64,000 bases of DNA from NCBI RefSeq assembly GCF_024172165.1, contig NZ_JAMZEB010000002.1, positions 4,175,501 through 4,239,500 on the forward strand, written 5' to 3'. Position 1 is the stretch's first letter. Each line of letters begins with the position of its first letter. This document shows positions 50,446 to 58,612 of the stretch, in pieces. Under the pieces are notes generated by a model. That model ran no database searches and had not been told where the DNA came from. It saw nothing but the letters and a program-made list of their open reading frames with translations. Position numbers and translations under genes: made by a program. Source of the DNA: Nonomuraea thailandensis. Lineage in GTDB: Bacteria; Actinomycetota; Actinomycetes; Streptosporangiales; Streptosporangiaceae.

Positions 50446-52494
50446 ATGTCATCGGGGATTGACAACCAGTCGGAATTGCTGGGATCGCGCCTGGAGGCGG
50501 CGCGTGAGCTGGCGTTCGTGGGCCGGGAGGAAGAGGTCGCGGTTTTCAGGGCGGCGCTGTTCGGCGGCGGCGCCAGTGTGTTGTACGTACACGGTCCGGG
50601 CGGCATCGGCAAATCGGCTCTGTTGCGGCGGCTCGGGCATGAGGCCGTGGTGGCGGGCAGGCCGGTGTCGGTGGTGGACGGGCGGACGCTGGAGCCGTCG
50701 CCGGCGGCGTTCGGGGCCGAGGCCGGGCCGGCGCTGGAGGAGGCGGGCGCGGTGCTGCTGGTCGACAATTTCGAACGCGTCCAGGGGTTGGAGGGGTGGC
50801 TGCGGGAGCGGTTCCTGCCGCGGGTGCCCGTGGGGGCGCTGGTGGTGATCGCCGGGCAGTACCCGCCGGACATGCGCTGGCAGGCCGATCCGGGGTGGGC
50901 GGGAGCGCTGGAGGTGCTGGCGTTGCGGGACCTGCCGGCCGCTGATGCGCAGGCCCTGCTGGACTCGTGCGGGGTGCCGGCCGAGATGCGCGAGCCGTTG
51001 CTGGCGTTCGCCGGCGGTCATCCGCTGGCGTTGCTGCTGGGGGCGGCGGTGGCGGTGAAGGACGGCAGGGCCTGCCGGCGGTGGGTGCCGGATCAGGATG
51101 TGGTGGCCACGTTGCTGGATCAGCTGGTGGGTGAGCTGCCGTCGGCGGCGCACCAGCATGCCCTGGAGATCTGCGCGCATGCGCACATGACGACGGAGGC
51201 GTTGCTGCGGGCGGCGTTGCCGCAGGAGGCCGCGAGGTTGTTCCGGTGGTTGCGGCGGTTGCCGTTCGTGGAGTCGAGCAGTCTCGGGTTGTTCCCGCAT
51301 GATGTGGTGCGCGAGTTGCTGGAGGCGGATCTGCGCTGGCGGGATCCCGAGGGGTACGCGGTGATGCACGACCGTATCTACGCGTATCTGGCGGAGAAGG
51401 TGCGTACGGCGGGTGAGGCGGACGTGCTCGGCGCGGTGGCGGCGCTGCTCTACCTGCATCGGGACAACGGGGCGCTGACCGATTTCGACCGCTGCCGCGA
51501 CGAGGGCGAGTTCCAGGAGGAGTTGTTCAGGCCGGAGGACGTCGGCGCACTGGTCCGGGTGGCCACGGCGGCCGAGGGCACGGCCTCCGCGCACCGCGCC
51601 GCCTTCTGGGCCGGACGGCAGCCGGAGGCGTTCCGGCTGTACCGGCGGACCGAGACCGGCGAGCTCGTGGGCTTCTCGGCCTGGCTACGCCTGGAGAAGC
51701 TGGACGAGCAGGAGGTGGCGGCCGATCCCGTGGTGGCCGCGGCGTGGGCGCACGCGCGGGCCACCACGCCGTTGCGCGCCGGCGAGCACCTGGCGGTCAG
51801 CCGCTTCTGGGTGCTGCCGCAGTATTGCGGCGATTCGCCGGTGCTGGATCTGATCCAGTGGCGGATGATCGGCAACTGTCTGCGCACCGAACGCATGGCA
51901 TGGTCATACATCGCGATCCGGCGGCCGAACCACGCTTGGGTGCAGCACCTCGAACGTTACGGGATGCACCTCATCCCCGGGCCGCCACAAGTGGACGACG
52001 ACGCCCACACCCTCTTCGTGCACGACTGGCGCGCGGTTCCGGCGCAGGCGTGGCTGGAGCGGATGAACCGCCTGCTCCTCCACGGCTCCGCCGACGGCCC
52101 GGGCGCCGCCGCCGCGGAGCTGGCGGTGTTGTCCCAGGCGCAGTTCGCGGAGGCGGTCCGCGGAGCGTTACGCCAGCTGTCGCGGCCGAGCGCGCTGGCC
52201 GCCTCCCCGCTCACGCGCACCCGGCTGATCGCCGATCGGGCCGGGCAGGACCCGGGCACGGCGCTGGGCGACCTGCTCCGCCGGGCGATCGACGGCCTGC
52301 GCGAGGACCCGCGCTCGGTCAAGTTCCACCGGGCACTGTCCGTCACGTTCCTGCACGGCACGCCCACCCAGGAGCTGGCCGCGGAGCAGCTCGGCCTGCC
52401 GTTCACCACCTACCGCCGCCACCTGACGGCCGGCGTCGAACGCGTCTGCGCCGACCTGTGGCACCGCGAGCTCTACGGCGCCGACACGTCGTGA
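50446..52494 (+). CDS. AAA ATPase with GNAT-like region and C-terminal HTH
   Basis: A 682-residue protein. Residues about 25-270 form a STAND/AAA_16-type NTPase: Walker A GPGGIGKS at 50-57, Walker B VLLVDNFE with Asp107. A helical part follows to about 380. Residues about 385-540 (RLYRRTETGELVGFSAWLRL ... AVSRFWVLPQYCGDSP) look like a GNAT fold. The last 60 residues (GTPTQELAAEQLGLPFTTYRRHL) look like an HTH. Presumably it is a signal-responsive regulator; no acetyl-CoA site is proven. GGGG lies before ATG 50446. The 295-bp gap upstream is AT-rich and holds no gene. Confidence 0.75.
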   Translation: MSSGIDNQSELLGSRLEAARELAFVGREEEVAVFRAALFGGGASVLYVHGPGGIGKSALLRRLGHEAVVAGRPVSVVDGRTLEPSPAAFGAEAGPALEEAGAVLLVDNFERVQGLEGWLRERFLPRVPVGALVVIAGQYPPDMRWQADPGWAGALEVLALRDLPAADAQALLDSCGVPAEMREPLLAFAGGHPLALLLGAAVAVKDGRACRRWVPDQDVVATLLDQLVGELPSAAHQHALEICAHAHMTTEALLRAALPQEAARLFRWLRRLPFVESSSLGLFPHDVVRELLEADLRWRDPEGYAVMHDRIYAYLAEKVRTAGEADVLGAVAALLYLHRDNGALTDFDRCRDEGEFQEELFRPEDVGALVRVATAAEGTASAHRAAFWAGRQPEAFRLYRRTETGELVGFSAWLRLEKLDEQEVAADPVVAAAWAHARATTPLRAGEHLAVSRFWVLPQYCGDSPVLDLIQWRMIGNCLRTERMAWSYIAIRRPNHAWVQHLERYGMHLIPGPPQVDDDAHTLFVHDWRAVPAQAWLERMNRLLLHGSADGPGAAAAELAVLSQAQFAEAVRGALRQLSRPSALAASPLTRTRLIADRAGQDPGTALGDLLRRAIDGLREDPRSVKFHRALSVTFLHGTPTQELAAEQLGLPFTTYRRHLTAGVERVCADLWHRELYGADTS

Positions 52495-52745
52495 ACGGCG
52501 CGACGCGGGGCCGGCGGGAAATGGGCAGCGAATGGACTGTCGGACGGTCACTGGTGCTGAGGCGGGCGAGCCGATCGGCCGGCTCTGCCTGGCGTGGATC
52601 GGCCCCGCCGGCACGTTCGCGATCGTGCGGCTGTGATGACGCCGGCCGGGAGCCCGTCCGACGCGCTCGCCCGGGCGGGCCGGTCGGAAACGGAGCTGCA
52701 CCTGCCGGCCGTCCTCGCCTGGCCGCCACGTCGATCGTTCACTCG

Positions 52746-52756
52746 CAGATAATCTG
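52746..52756. promoter_or_regulatory. Operator-like dyad before the MarR gene
   Basis: CAGAT-A-ATCTG, 31 bp upstream of the MarR start. A possible autoregulatory site. Confidence 0.4.
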
Positions 52757-52786
52757 TGGCGGGATGATCTGGGTAGACTGGCAGGC

Positions 52787-53275
52787 ATGACAGCGATGGC
52801 TCCCGCACGTACCGAAACAGACCTGTCCTTCCTCCTCGACCACACCAGCCACGTGCTGCGCACCCAGATGGCGGCCGCACTGGCCGAGATCGGGCTGACG
52901 GCCCGCATGCACTGCGTGCTGGTGCACGCCCTGGAGGAGGAACGCACCCAGATCCAGCTCGCCGAGCTGGGCGACATGGACAAGACCACGATGGTGGTGA
53001 CCGTGGACGCCCTGGAGCAGGCGGGCTACGCCGAGCGCCGCCCGTCCAGCACCGACCGGAGGGCCCGGATCATCGCGGTCACCGAGGCGGGCGCCGAGAT
53101 CGCCAGGCGCAGCCAGGAGGTCGTCGACGACGTGCACCGGGCGGCGCTCGGGACGCTGCCGGACGACGAGCGCGAGGTGCTGGTCCGCGCCCTGAACCGG
53201 CTGGTGAGCGGGCATCTCGCGACCCCGGCCGAGGGCCCGCAGCAGGCCCGCAGGGCACGGGAACGTGCGAAGTAG
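52787..53275 (+). CDS. MarR-family regulator of an efflux gene
   Basis: A 162-residue winged-helix regulator: QIQLAELGDMDKTTMVVTVDALE is the HTH and RRPSSTDRRARIIAVTEAG the wing. It lies 71 bp upstream of a DHA2 drug exporter on the same strand, the usual MarR-efflux arrangement, so it probably represses both genes in response to a toxic small molecule. The ribosome binding site of ATG 52787 is weak (GCAGG). Confidence 0.87.
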   Translation: MTAMAPARTETDLSFLLDHTSHVLRTQMAAALAEIGLTARMHCVLVHALEEERTQIQLAELGDMDKTTMVVTVDALEQAGYAERRPSSTDRRARIIAVTEAGAEIARRSQEVVDDVHRAALGTLPDDEREVLVRALNRLVSGHLATPAEGPQQARRARERAK

Positions 53276-53305
53276 TTCCGACAGGGATCGTCTATTACGG
53301 AACTA
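53273..53305. promoter_or_regulatory. Inverted repeat between marR and the exporter
   Basis: TAGTTCCG (overlapping the marR stop) and CGGAACTA, perfect 8-bp arms with a 17-bp spacer. It could be the MarR operator of the exporter or a hairpin in the message. Confidence 0.55.
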
Positions 53306-53346
53306 TCTGCTACGGTCTCTCCTGTCGACCTGAGACGGGAGAGACC

Positions 53347-54804
53347 ATGTCGAATGTGCTCAACTCGCGCTGGACCGCCCTGGGCGTGCTGTCCGCGACG
53401 GGACTGATGACGATCCTGGACGGCAGCATCGTGACCGTGGCGATGCCGGCCATCCAGCGCGATCTTGACTTCTCGGCCGCCGGGCTGAGCTGGATCGTCA
53501 ACGCGTACCTGATCCCCTTCGGCGGATTGCTGCTCCTGGCGGGCCGGCTGGGCGACCTGATCGGGCGGCGGGCGATGTTCCTGGCCGGGAACGCGGTCTT
53601 CACCGCCGCCTCCGTGCTGGCGGGCGCGGCCACCGACGCGAGCCTGCTGATCGCCGCCCGGTTCCTCCAGGGTGTGGGCAGCGCGCTGGCCTCGGCCGTG
53701 GTGCTGGGCATCCTGGTGACGCTGTTCACGGACCCGGCGGAGCGCGGCAAGGCGATCGCGATCTTCAGCTTCACCGGGGCGGCCGGCGCGTCGATCGGCC
53801 AGGTCGTGGGCGGCGTGCTCACCGACGGGCTGAGCTGGCCGTGGATCTTCTTCATCAACGTGCCGATCGGGCTGGTCACGATGCTGCTCGCGCTGCCGGC
53901 GCTGCCCGCGGACCGCGGAGCCGGCCTGTCCGCCGGCGCCGACGTCCTCGGCGCCCTGCTGGTGACCTCCGGGCTGATGCTGGGCATCTACACGATCGTC
54001 AAGGTCGAGGAGTACGGCTGGCTCGCCGCCCACACCCTGGGGCTCGGCGCGCTCTCGCTCGCCCTGCTCGGCGCCTTCGTGGCACGCCAGGCCACCGCGA
54101 AGGCCCCGCTGATGCCGCTGCGGATCCTCCGCTCGCGCAACGTCGCCGGCGCGAACCTCGCCCAGATGCTGAGCCTGTCCGGGATGTTCGCCTTCCAGGT
54201 GCTCGTCGCGCTCTACATGCAGCGGGTCCTGGGGTACGGCGCCCTGGAGACCGGCCTGGCCATGCTGCCCGCCGCGGTGGGCATCGGCACGATCTCGCTG
54301 TTCGTCTCCGCCCGGCTCAGCGCCCGCTTCGGCGCCCGTACGGTGCTGATCGCCGGCCTGGTGCTGCTCGTGGCGGCGATGCTGCTGCTCACCCGGGTCA
54401 CGGTGGACGCCGGTTACCTCACCCACCTGCTCCCGCCCATGGTGCTGATCTCGGGCGGCGGGCTGGTGCTGCCCGCGCTGGCCACCCTGGGCATGTCCGG
54501 CGCCAGGGACAGCGACGCGGGCCTGGCCTCCGGCCTGTTCAACACCACGCAGCAGGTGGGCATGGCCATCGGCGTGGCGGTGCTGTCCACGATGGCCGCC
54601 TCGCGCACCGGCGAGCTGCTGGCGGCCGGGGCGGGCGAGGCCGCCGCGCTCACCAGCGGGTACCGGCTCGCGTTCGCCATCTCCGCCGGGCTGCTGCTGG
54701 CGGCGTTCGTGGTGGCGCTCGCCGTCCTGCGCAGGCCCGCCGGCGGCGGTGACCTCCCGGCCGGCGCGGACTCGCCGTCGCTGGAGACCTCCGCGACCTC
54801 CTGA
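53347..54804 (+). CDS. DHA2-family (14-helix) drug exporter
   Basis: A 485-residue MFS protein with about 14 helices. LDGSIVTVAMPAIQRDL is the DHA2 motif D region, GRLGDLIGRRAMFLAGN the motif A loop and GAAGASIGQVVGGVLTD motif C of drug antiporters. It exports toxic compounds using the proton gradient. GGGAG lies about 5 nt before ATG 53347. It has an upstream MarR gene and a terminator just after it. Confidence 0.9.
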   Translation: MSNVLNSRWTALGVLSATGLMTILDGSIVTVAMPAIQRDLDFSAAGLSWIVNAYLIPFGGLLLLAGRLGDLIGRRAMFLAGNAVFTAASVLAGAATDASLLIAARFLQGVGSALASAVVLGILVTLFTDPAERGKAIAIFSFTGAAGASIGQVVGGVLTDGLSWPWIFFINVPIGLVTMLLALPALPADRGAGLSAGADVLGALLVTSGLMLGIYTIVKVEEYGWLAAHTLGLGALSLALLGAFVARQATAKAPLMPLRILRSRNVAGANLAQMLSLSGMFAFQVLVALYMQRVLGYGALETGLAMLPAAVGIGTISLFVSARLSARFGARTVLIAGLVLLVAAMLLLTRVTVDAGYLTHLLPPMVLISGGGLVLPALATLGMSGARDSDAGLASGLFNTTQQVGMAIGVAVLSTMAASRTGELLAAGAGEAAALTSGYRLAFAISAGLLLAAFVVALAVLRRPAGGGDLPAGADSPSLETSATS

Positions 54805-54819
54805 ACCCCCGTTTCCACA

Positions 54820-54848
54820 GGCCCGGCACGCCACTGGCGCGCCGGGCC
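54820..54848 (+). terminator. Terminator after the DHA2 exporter
   Basis: GGCCCGGC / GCCGGGCC enclose a second stem CGCC-ACT-GGCG, giving a 13-bp stem with one mismatch, 15 bp after the stop. Confidence 0.75.
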
Positions 54849-54939
54849 CAGGGTTTCCCCGGAGTCCTTCCCGGATGCGCGCAGCCGCCCCTTGCCGCAC
54901 CCTGTCCTTGCCGTAGCCGCGATGGCAAGGAGGAGGAAC

Positions 54940-55374
54940 GTGTCGTACCTGCGCAATCCAAGCTTCGAAGCTCCCGACCTCGCACCCTGGACGCGGATGA
55001 ACCAGGCGGGCTCCGTCAAGGCCAAGATCTGGGGCACGGGCGACGCCAGATCCGGCGGCGCCGTTCTCGTCATGAGCACGAGCCAGCAGGAGGGCTCCGT
55101 CGCCCAGGACTTCACCGCCGCCGGGCCGCCCGCGAGCGTCTCCTGCTTCGCCTGGGTCAGATCCGGCTCCCAGACCCCGGTGCGGGGGTCGCTCGCGCTC
55201 TGGGACCTCGGCGCCGGCCGCTCGGTGTCGGCCCGGTTCACGGCCACCCCGGAGTGGCGGTTCGTGACCTGCACGATGGACGTCACCGGCGGCGCCCCGA
55301 AACAGATTCGTGTCGAGTTCTACCTGCTCACGCTGAACCAGGAGCTCTGGGTCGACAGCGTGAACGCGTTCTGA
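54940..55374 (+). CDS. CBM-like jelly-roll protein without signal peptide
   Basis: A 144-residue protein starting at GTG 54940, which has a full AAGGAGG ribosome binding site just upstream; an ATG at 54922 would place that site inside the gene. SYLRNPSFEAPDLAPWTR and the closing VEFYLLTLNQELWVDSVNAF match the beta-sandwich of CBM4/9-type carbohydrate-binding modules. No catalytic domain or signal peptide is present, which is unusual for a carbohydrate-binding module. It is flanked by terminators on both sides and so is its own transcription unit. Confidence 0.65.
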   Translation: MSYLRNPSFEAPDLAPWTRMNQAGSVKAKIWGTGDARSGGAVLVMSTSQQEGSVAQDFTAAGPPASVSCFAWVRSGSQTPVRGSLALWDLGAGRSVSARFTATPEWRFVTCTMDVTGGAPKQIRVEFYLLTLNQELWVDSVNAF

Positions 55375-55396
55375 GCCGTCGATCCCGGGCTCATCG

Positions 55397-55421
55397 GCCG
55401 GCGTGGTGCCACCACGCCGGC
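55397..55421 (+). terminator. Terminator after the CBM-like gene
   Basis: GCCGGCGTGGT-GCC-ACCACGCCGGC, a perfect 11-bp stem with a 3-nt loop, 22 bp after the stop. Confidence 0.8.
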
Positions 55422-55449
55422 ACTTCGGTTTCAGGAAGGTTTCGGACTC

Positions 55450-55504
55450 TTGACAGGAGGGGGACCACGCCACAGTATCTTCACCACTAACTTTATTCCT
55501 AAAG
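55450..55504 (+). promoter_or_regulatory. Promoter and operator of the ROK-led sugar operon
   Basis: TTGACA at 55450-55455 and CAGTAT at 55473-55478 (17-bp spacer), followed by the dyad CTTTA-TTCC-TAAAG at 55491-55504 just before the ROK start. The dyad recalls ROK/NagC-type sites. Confidence 0.65.
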
Positions 55505-55517
55505 AAAGTCCTCTTAC

Positions 55518-56759
55518 ATGGCAGGCACGGACCGCGGCGACCTCACCAGGACGGCCATCCTCGCCCTCCTCGGGACGGTCGGCCCGCTGAGCCGCAGCGA
55601 GATAGCCCGCGAGCTCGACCTCAGCCCCGCCACCGTCACGCAGCTCACCAAGGAGCTCATCGGGCACGGCATGCTGGAGGAGCTCGACCTGAAGCCGTCA
55701 CGCGGCGGCCGTCCTGCCCAGCGGCTGGGGCTGGTGGGCAGCGCCGGCCGGGCGCTCGGGGTGAAGGTGACGGCCGACCACCTGGTGCTGGTGGACGCAC
55801 GGCTCGACGGCGAGGTGCTCGGCTCCTGGGAACGACCTCACGACCCGGCGGCGCCCGACGCGCTGGAGCACCTGGCGGACGCGGTGGAGTCCGTGGTCCG
55901 CGAGATCCCCGGGGTGCCACCGCTGCTGGGCGTCGGGGTCGGGGTGCCGGGCAGCGTGGACGACCAGGCCGTCGGCACCGTCAACGCGCCCACGCTCGGC
56001 TGGCAGGCCATGCCGGTGGGCGAGCGGCTGCGCCGCCGGCTCAACCTGCCCGTCCTGGTCGAGAACGACGTGAACGCGCTGGCCGCGGCCGAGCGGCTGT
56101 ACGGCCGGGGGCGTACGCACAGCGACTTCCTCGTCCTGACCATCGGTCGCGGCGTCGGCGCGGCGATCGTCGCCGGCGGCCGGGTCTACCGGGGGGCGCG
56201 GGGCGGCGCGGGCGAGTTCGGCCACCTCCAGGTGGATCCCGGCGGGCCGCCCTGCGGGTGCGGCGCCCGGGGGTGCCTGGAGGCGTTCGTCGGCTCGGCC
56301 GGGCTGCTGGCCACCGCCCGCGCCCGGTACGCCCTCCCCCACGCGCCGGGCACGGACGCGGCGCAGGCGGAGGCGCGGGATCCGCTCGGCGCGGTGGCCG
56401 GGCTCGGCCGGGCCGCGGCGGGCGGTGACGCGGCGGCGCGGGAGGTGTTCGCCGAGGCCGGGGCGATCCTGGGCCGCGCCACGGCGGGGCTGATCAACGT
56501 GGTGGACCCGGAGGTCGTGGTGGTGCTGGGCGAGGGCACGGCCGACTGGCCGCTGTGGCGGACCGGCTTCGAGCCGGCCCTGCGCGCGCAGCTGTACCCG
56601 GGGCGGCGCGACATCTCGGTCGAGGTGGAGAGCTGGGACGACACGAGCTGGGCGCAGGGCGCGGCGGCCCTCGTGCTGGCCACCCCGTTCGACTCCGCGG
56701 GAGCGGCGGGCGAGCAGGGCCGCCTGGTCCGCGCCCGCCTGATCGGAGCCGGCTCGTGA
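55518..56759 (+). CDS. ROK-family transcriptional regulator
   Basis: A 413-residue repressor. An N-terminal winged HTH (PLSRSEIARELDLSPATVTQ, about residues 22-45) is followed by the ROK sugar-kinase-like domain with the zinc motif CGCGARGCLE (Cys246, 248, 253). GVGVGVPGSVD and ENDVNALAAAERLYG are ROK marks. It is the first gene of the ABC/GH15/GH31 cluster and very probably its sugar-responsive regulator. The ribosome binding site is weak. Confidence 0.9.
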   Translation: MAGTDRGDLTRTAILALLGTVGPLSRSEIARELDLSPATVTQLTKELIGHGMLEELDLKPSRGGRPAQRLGLVGSAGRALGVKVTADHLVLVDARLDGEVLGSWERPHDPAAPDALEHLADAVESVVREIPGVPPLLGVGVGVPGSVDDQAVGTVNAPTLGWQAMPVGERLRRRLNLPVLVENDVNALAAAERLYGRGRTHSDFLVLTIGRGVGAAIVAGGRVYRGARGGAGEFGHLQVDPGGPPCGCGARGCLEAFVGSAGLLATARARYALPHAPGTDAAQAEARDPLGAVAGLGRAAAGGDAAAREVFAEAGAILGRATAGLINVVDPEVVVVLGEGTADWPLWRTGFEPALRAQLYPGRRDISVEVESWDDTSWAQGAAALVLATPFDSAGAAGEQGRLVRARLIGAGS

Positions 56760-56769
56760 ACGCCCGCCC

Positions 56770-56844
56770 GATCCGCGCCCGGCTGATCCATGCCCGCCCG
56801 ATCCATGCCCGCCCGATCCGCGCCCGGCTGATCCGCGCCCGGCT
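56770..56844. repeat. 15-bp tandem repeat, five copies
   Basis: Units beginning GATCCGCGCCCGGCT or GATCCATGCCCGCCC start at 56770, 56785, 56800, 56815 and 56830. They fill the gap between the ROK stop and the first permease start and stay open in frame, so they may be a duplicated gene tail. Confidence 0.88.
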
Positions 56845-56859
56845 GAGGGGAGGCGCCTC

Positions 56860-57801
56860 GTGAGCGTCCGGCAGGCCATGCCCCAGGCCCCGCCCAAGGC
56901 GCCGGCCGGCCACGCCCGCCCGAAGCGGCGGGGCGGATGGCGCTACGCCGGCACGGTCGCGCTGTTCCTGCTGCCGAGCCTGGTGCCCCTGACCCTCTAC
57001 ACGCTGATCCCCATGGTCGGCTCGTTCTGGACCAGCCTGCACGAGTGGGACCTCATCACCGAGATGCGCTGGGTGGGCCTCGGCAACTACGTCGAGCTCA
57101 TCGGCGACCCCGACACCCGGGCCGCGTTCCTGCACACGCTGTCCTTCATCGCCGGCTACCTGCCGCTGGTCTACCTCGGCGGCCTGGGGCTGGCGGTGCT
57201 GCTCAACCGGGCGATGCCGGCACGCGGCCTGCTGCGCGGCGTGTACTTCCTGCCCGTGATCACGAGCTGGGTCGTGGTCGCGCTGATGTGGAAGTGGCTG
57301 CTCAACCCGGCCAGCGGCATCGTCAACTGGGCGCTCGGCCTGGTGGGCGTGAGCGGGCCCGGCTGGTGGACCGACCCCGACTGGGCGATGCCGTCGATCA
57401 TCCTCGCCTCGGCCTGGAAGGACCTGGGGTTCGTGATGATCATCCTGCTGGCCGGGCTGCAGGCGATCCCCCGGGAGTACCAGGAGGCCGCCATGGTGGA
57501 CGGCGCGACGGCCTGGCGCAGGTTCCGGCACATCACGCTGCCGCTGCTGTCGCCCTCGACGTTCTTCGTGGTGGTGATCTCGCTGATCAACGGTTTCCAG
57601 GTGTTCGACCAGGTCCAGATCATGACGGGCGGCGGGCCGGGCGGCGCGACCCAGGTGGTGGTCTCGCAGATCTACGACCTGACCTTCCGCTACGGCCGGG
57701 CCGGGGCCGCCTCGGCGTTGTCGTGGCTGCTGTTCGCGCTGGTGCTGCTGGTGACGATCGTGCAGATCCGCGGCCAGAAGAGGTGGGTGACCTATGGGTA
57801 A
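56860..57801 (+). CDS. ABC sugar permease (MalF type)
   Basis: A 313-residue six-helix membrane protein. The EAA loop that docks the ATPase is EYQEAAMVDGATAWRRFRHI, and ITLPLLSPSTFFVVVISLI follows as usual. The first 28 residues are Pro/Lys/Arg-rich and cytoplasmic. GTG 56860 has GGGGAGG upstream. It forms a heteromeric channel with the next gene product. Confidence 0.9.
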   Translation: MSVRQAMPQAPPKAPAGHARPKRRGGWRYAGTVALFLLPSLVPLTLYTLIPMVGSFWTSLHEWDLITEMRWVGLGNYVELIGDPDTRAAFLHTLSFIAGYLPLVYLGGLGLAVLLNRAMPARGLLRGVYFLPVITSWVVVALMWKWLLNPASGIVNWALGLVGVSGPGWWTDPDWAMPSIILASAWKDLGFVMIILLAGLQAIPREYQEAAMVDGATAWRRFRHITLPLLSPSTFFVVVISLINGFQVFDQVQIMTGGGPGGATQVVVSQIYDLTFRYGRAGAASALSWLLFALVLLVTIVQIRGQKRWVTYG

Positions 57802-58600
57802 GGTCCTGCGATACCTGCTGGTGGGGATCGGCGCGCTCGTCATGCTGTTCCCGTTCGGCTGGGCGGTGATCACCTCGATCACGCCGAGCGACGCCGTCCT
57901 GTCCGTTCCGCCCGACTTCACGCCGGAGGGCGCGAGCCTCGACGCGTACGGGCGGCTGCTGGAGACGCTGCCGTTCTGGCGGATCGTGCTCAACAGCGCC
58001 TGGATCGGCGCCGCCTCCACCACGTTGCAGCTCGTCACCAGCGCGATGGCGGCCTACGCGTTCGCCAGGCTGCCCTTCCCCGGGCGGGGCGCGCTGTTCG
58101 CGGTCTACCTCGCGACGCTGATGATGCCGCTGCCGGTGCTGGTCGTGCCGCTGTTCATCGAGATGCGCGCGTTCAACCTGGTCGACACGTACTTCGCGCT
58201 GCTCGCGCCGACGATCGCCTCGGCGTTCGGCGTGTTCCTGCTGCGGCAGGCCGTCAACCAGGTGCCCAGGGAGTTCGACGAGGCGGCCGTCCTCGACGGC
58301 GCCGGACATTTCCGCATCTTCCTGTACGTGGTGCTGCCGCTGATCCGCCCGGCCCTGGCCACGTTCGCCATCTTCGGCTTCATGGCGAGCTGGAACAGCT
58401 ACCTCTGGCCGCTGATCATCATCAAGTCGCCGGAGTTCATGACCCTGCCGCTGGGTCTGGCGACCCTGCACGGCCAGTTCACCACGCAGTGGGACGTGGT
58501 GATGGCGGGCTCGGTCGTCAGCGTCGTCCCGATCCTCATCCTGTACGTCTTCGCGCAGAAGCACGTCATCGCCAGCGTCGCGCAGAGCGGGCTCAAGTAA
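57794..58600 (+). CDS. ABC sugar permease (MalG type)
   Basis: A 268-residue six-helix membrane protein. Its EAA loop is EFDEAAVLDGAGHFRIF followed by VVLPLIRPALATF. It begins 8 bp inside the end of the first permease gene, so translation is coupled. The end AQKHVIASVAQSGLK matches the GXKG/VAG tail form of MalG-type permeases. Confidence 0.9.
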   Translation: MGKVLRYLLVGIGALVMLFPFGWAVITSITPSDAVLSVPPDFTPEGASLDAYGRLLETLPFWRIVLNSAWIGAASTTLQLVTSAMAAYAFARLPFPGRGALFAVYLATLMMPLPVLVVPLFIEMRAFNLVDTYFALLAPTIASAFGVFLLRQAVNQVPREFDEAAVLDGAGHFRIFLYVVLPLIRPALATFAIFGFMASWNSYLWPLIIIKSPEFMTLPLGLATLHGQFTTQWDVVMAGSVVSVVPILILYVFAQKHVIASVAQSGLK

Positions 58601-58612
58601 AGGAAACCCCCC

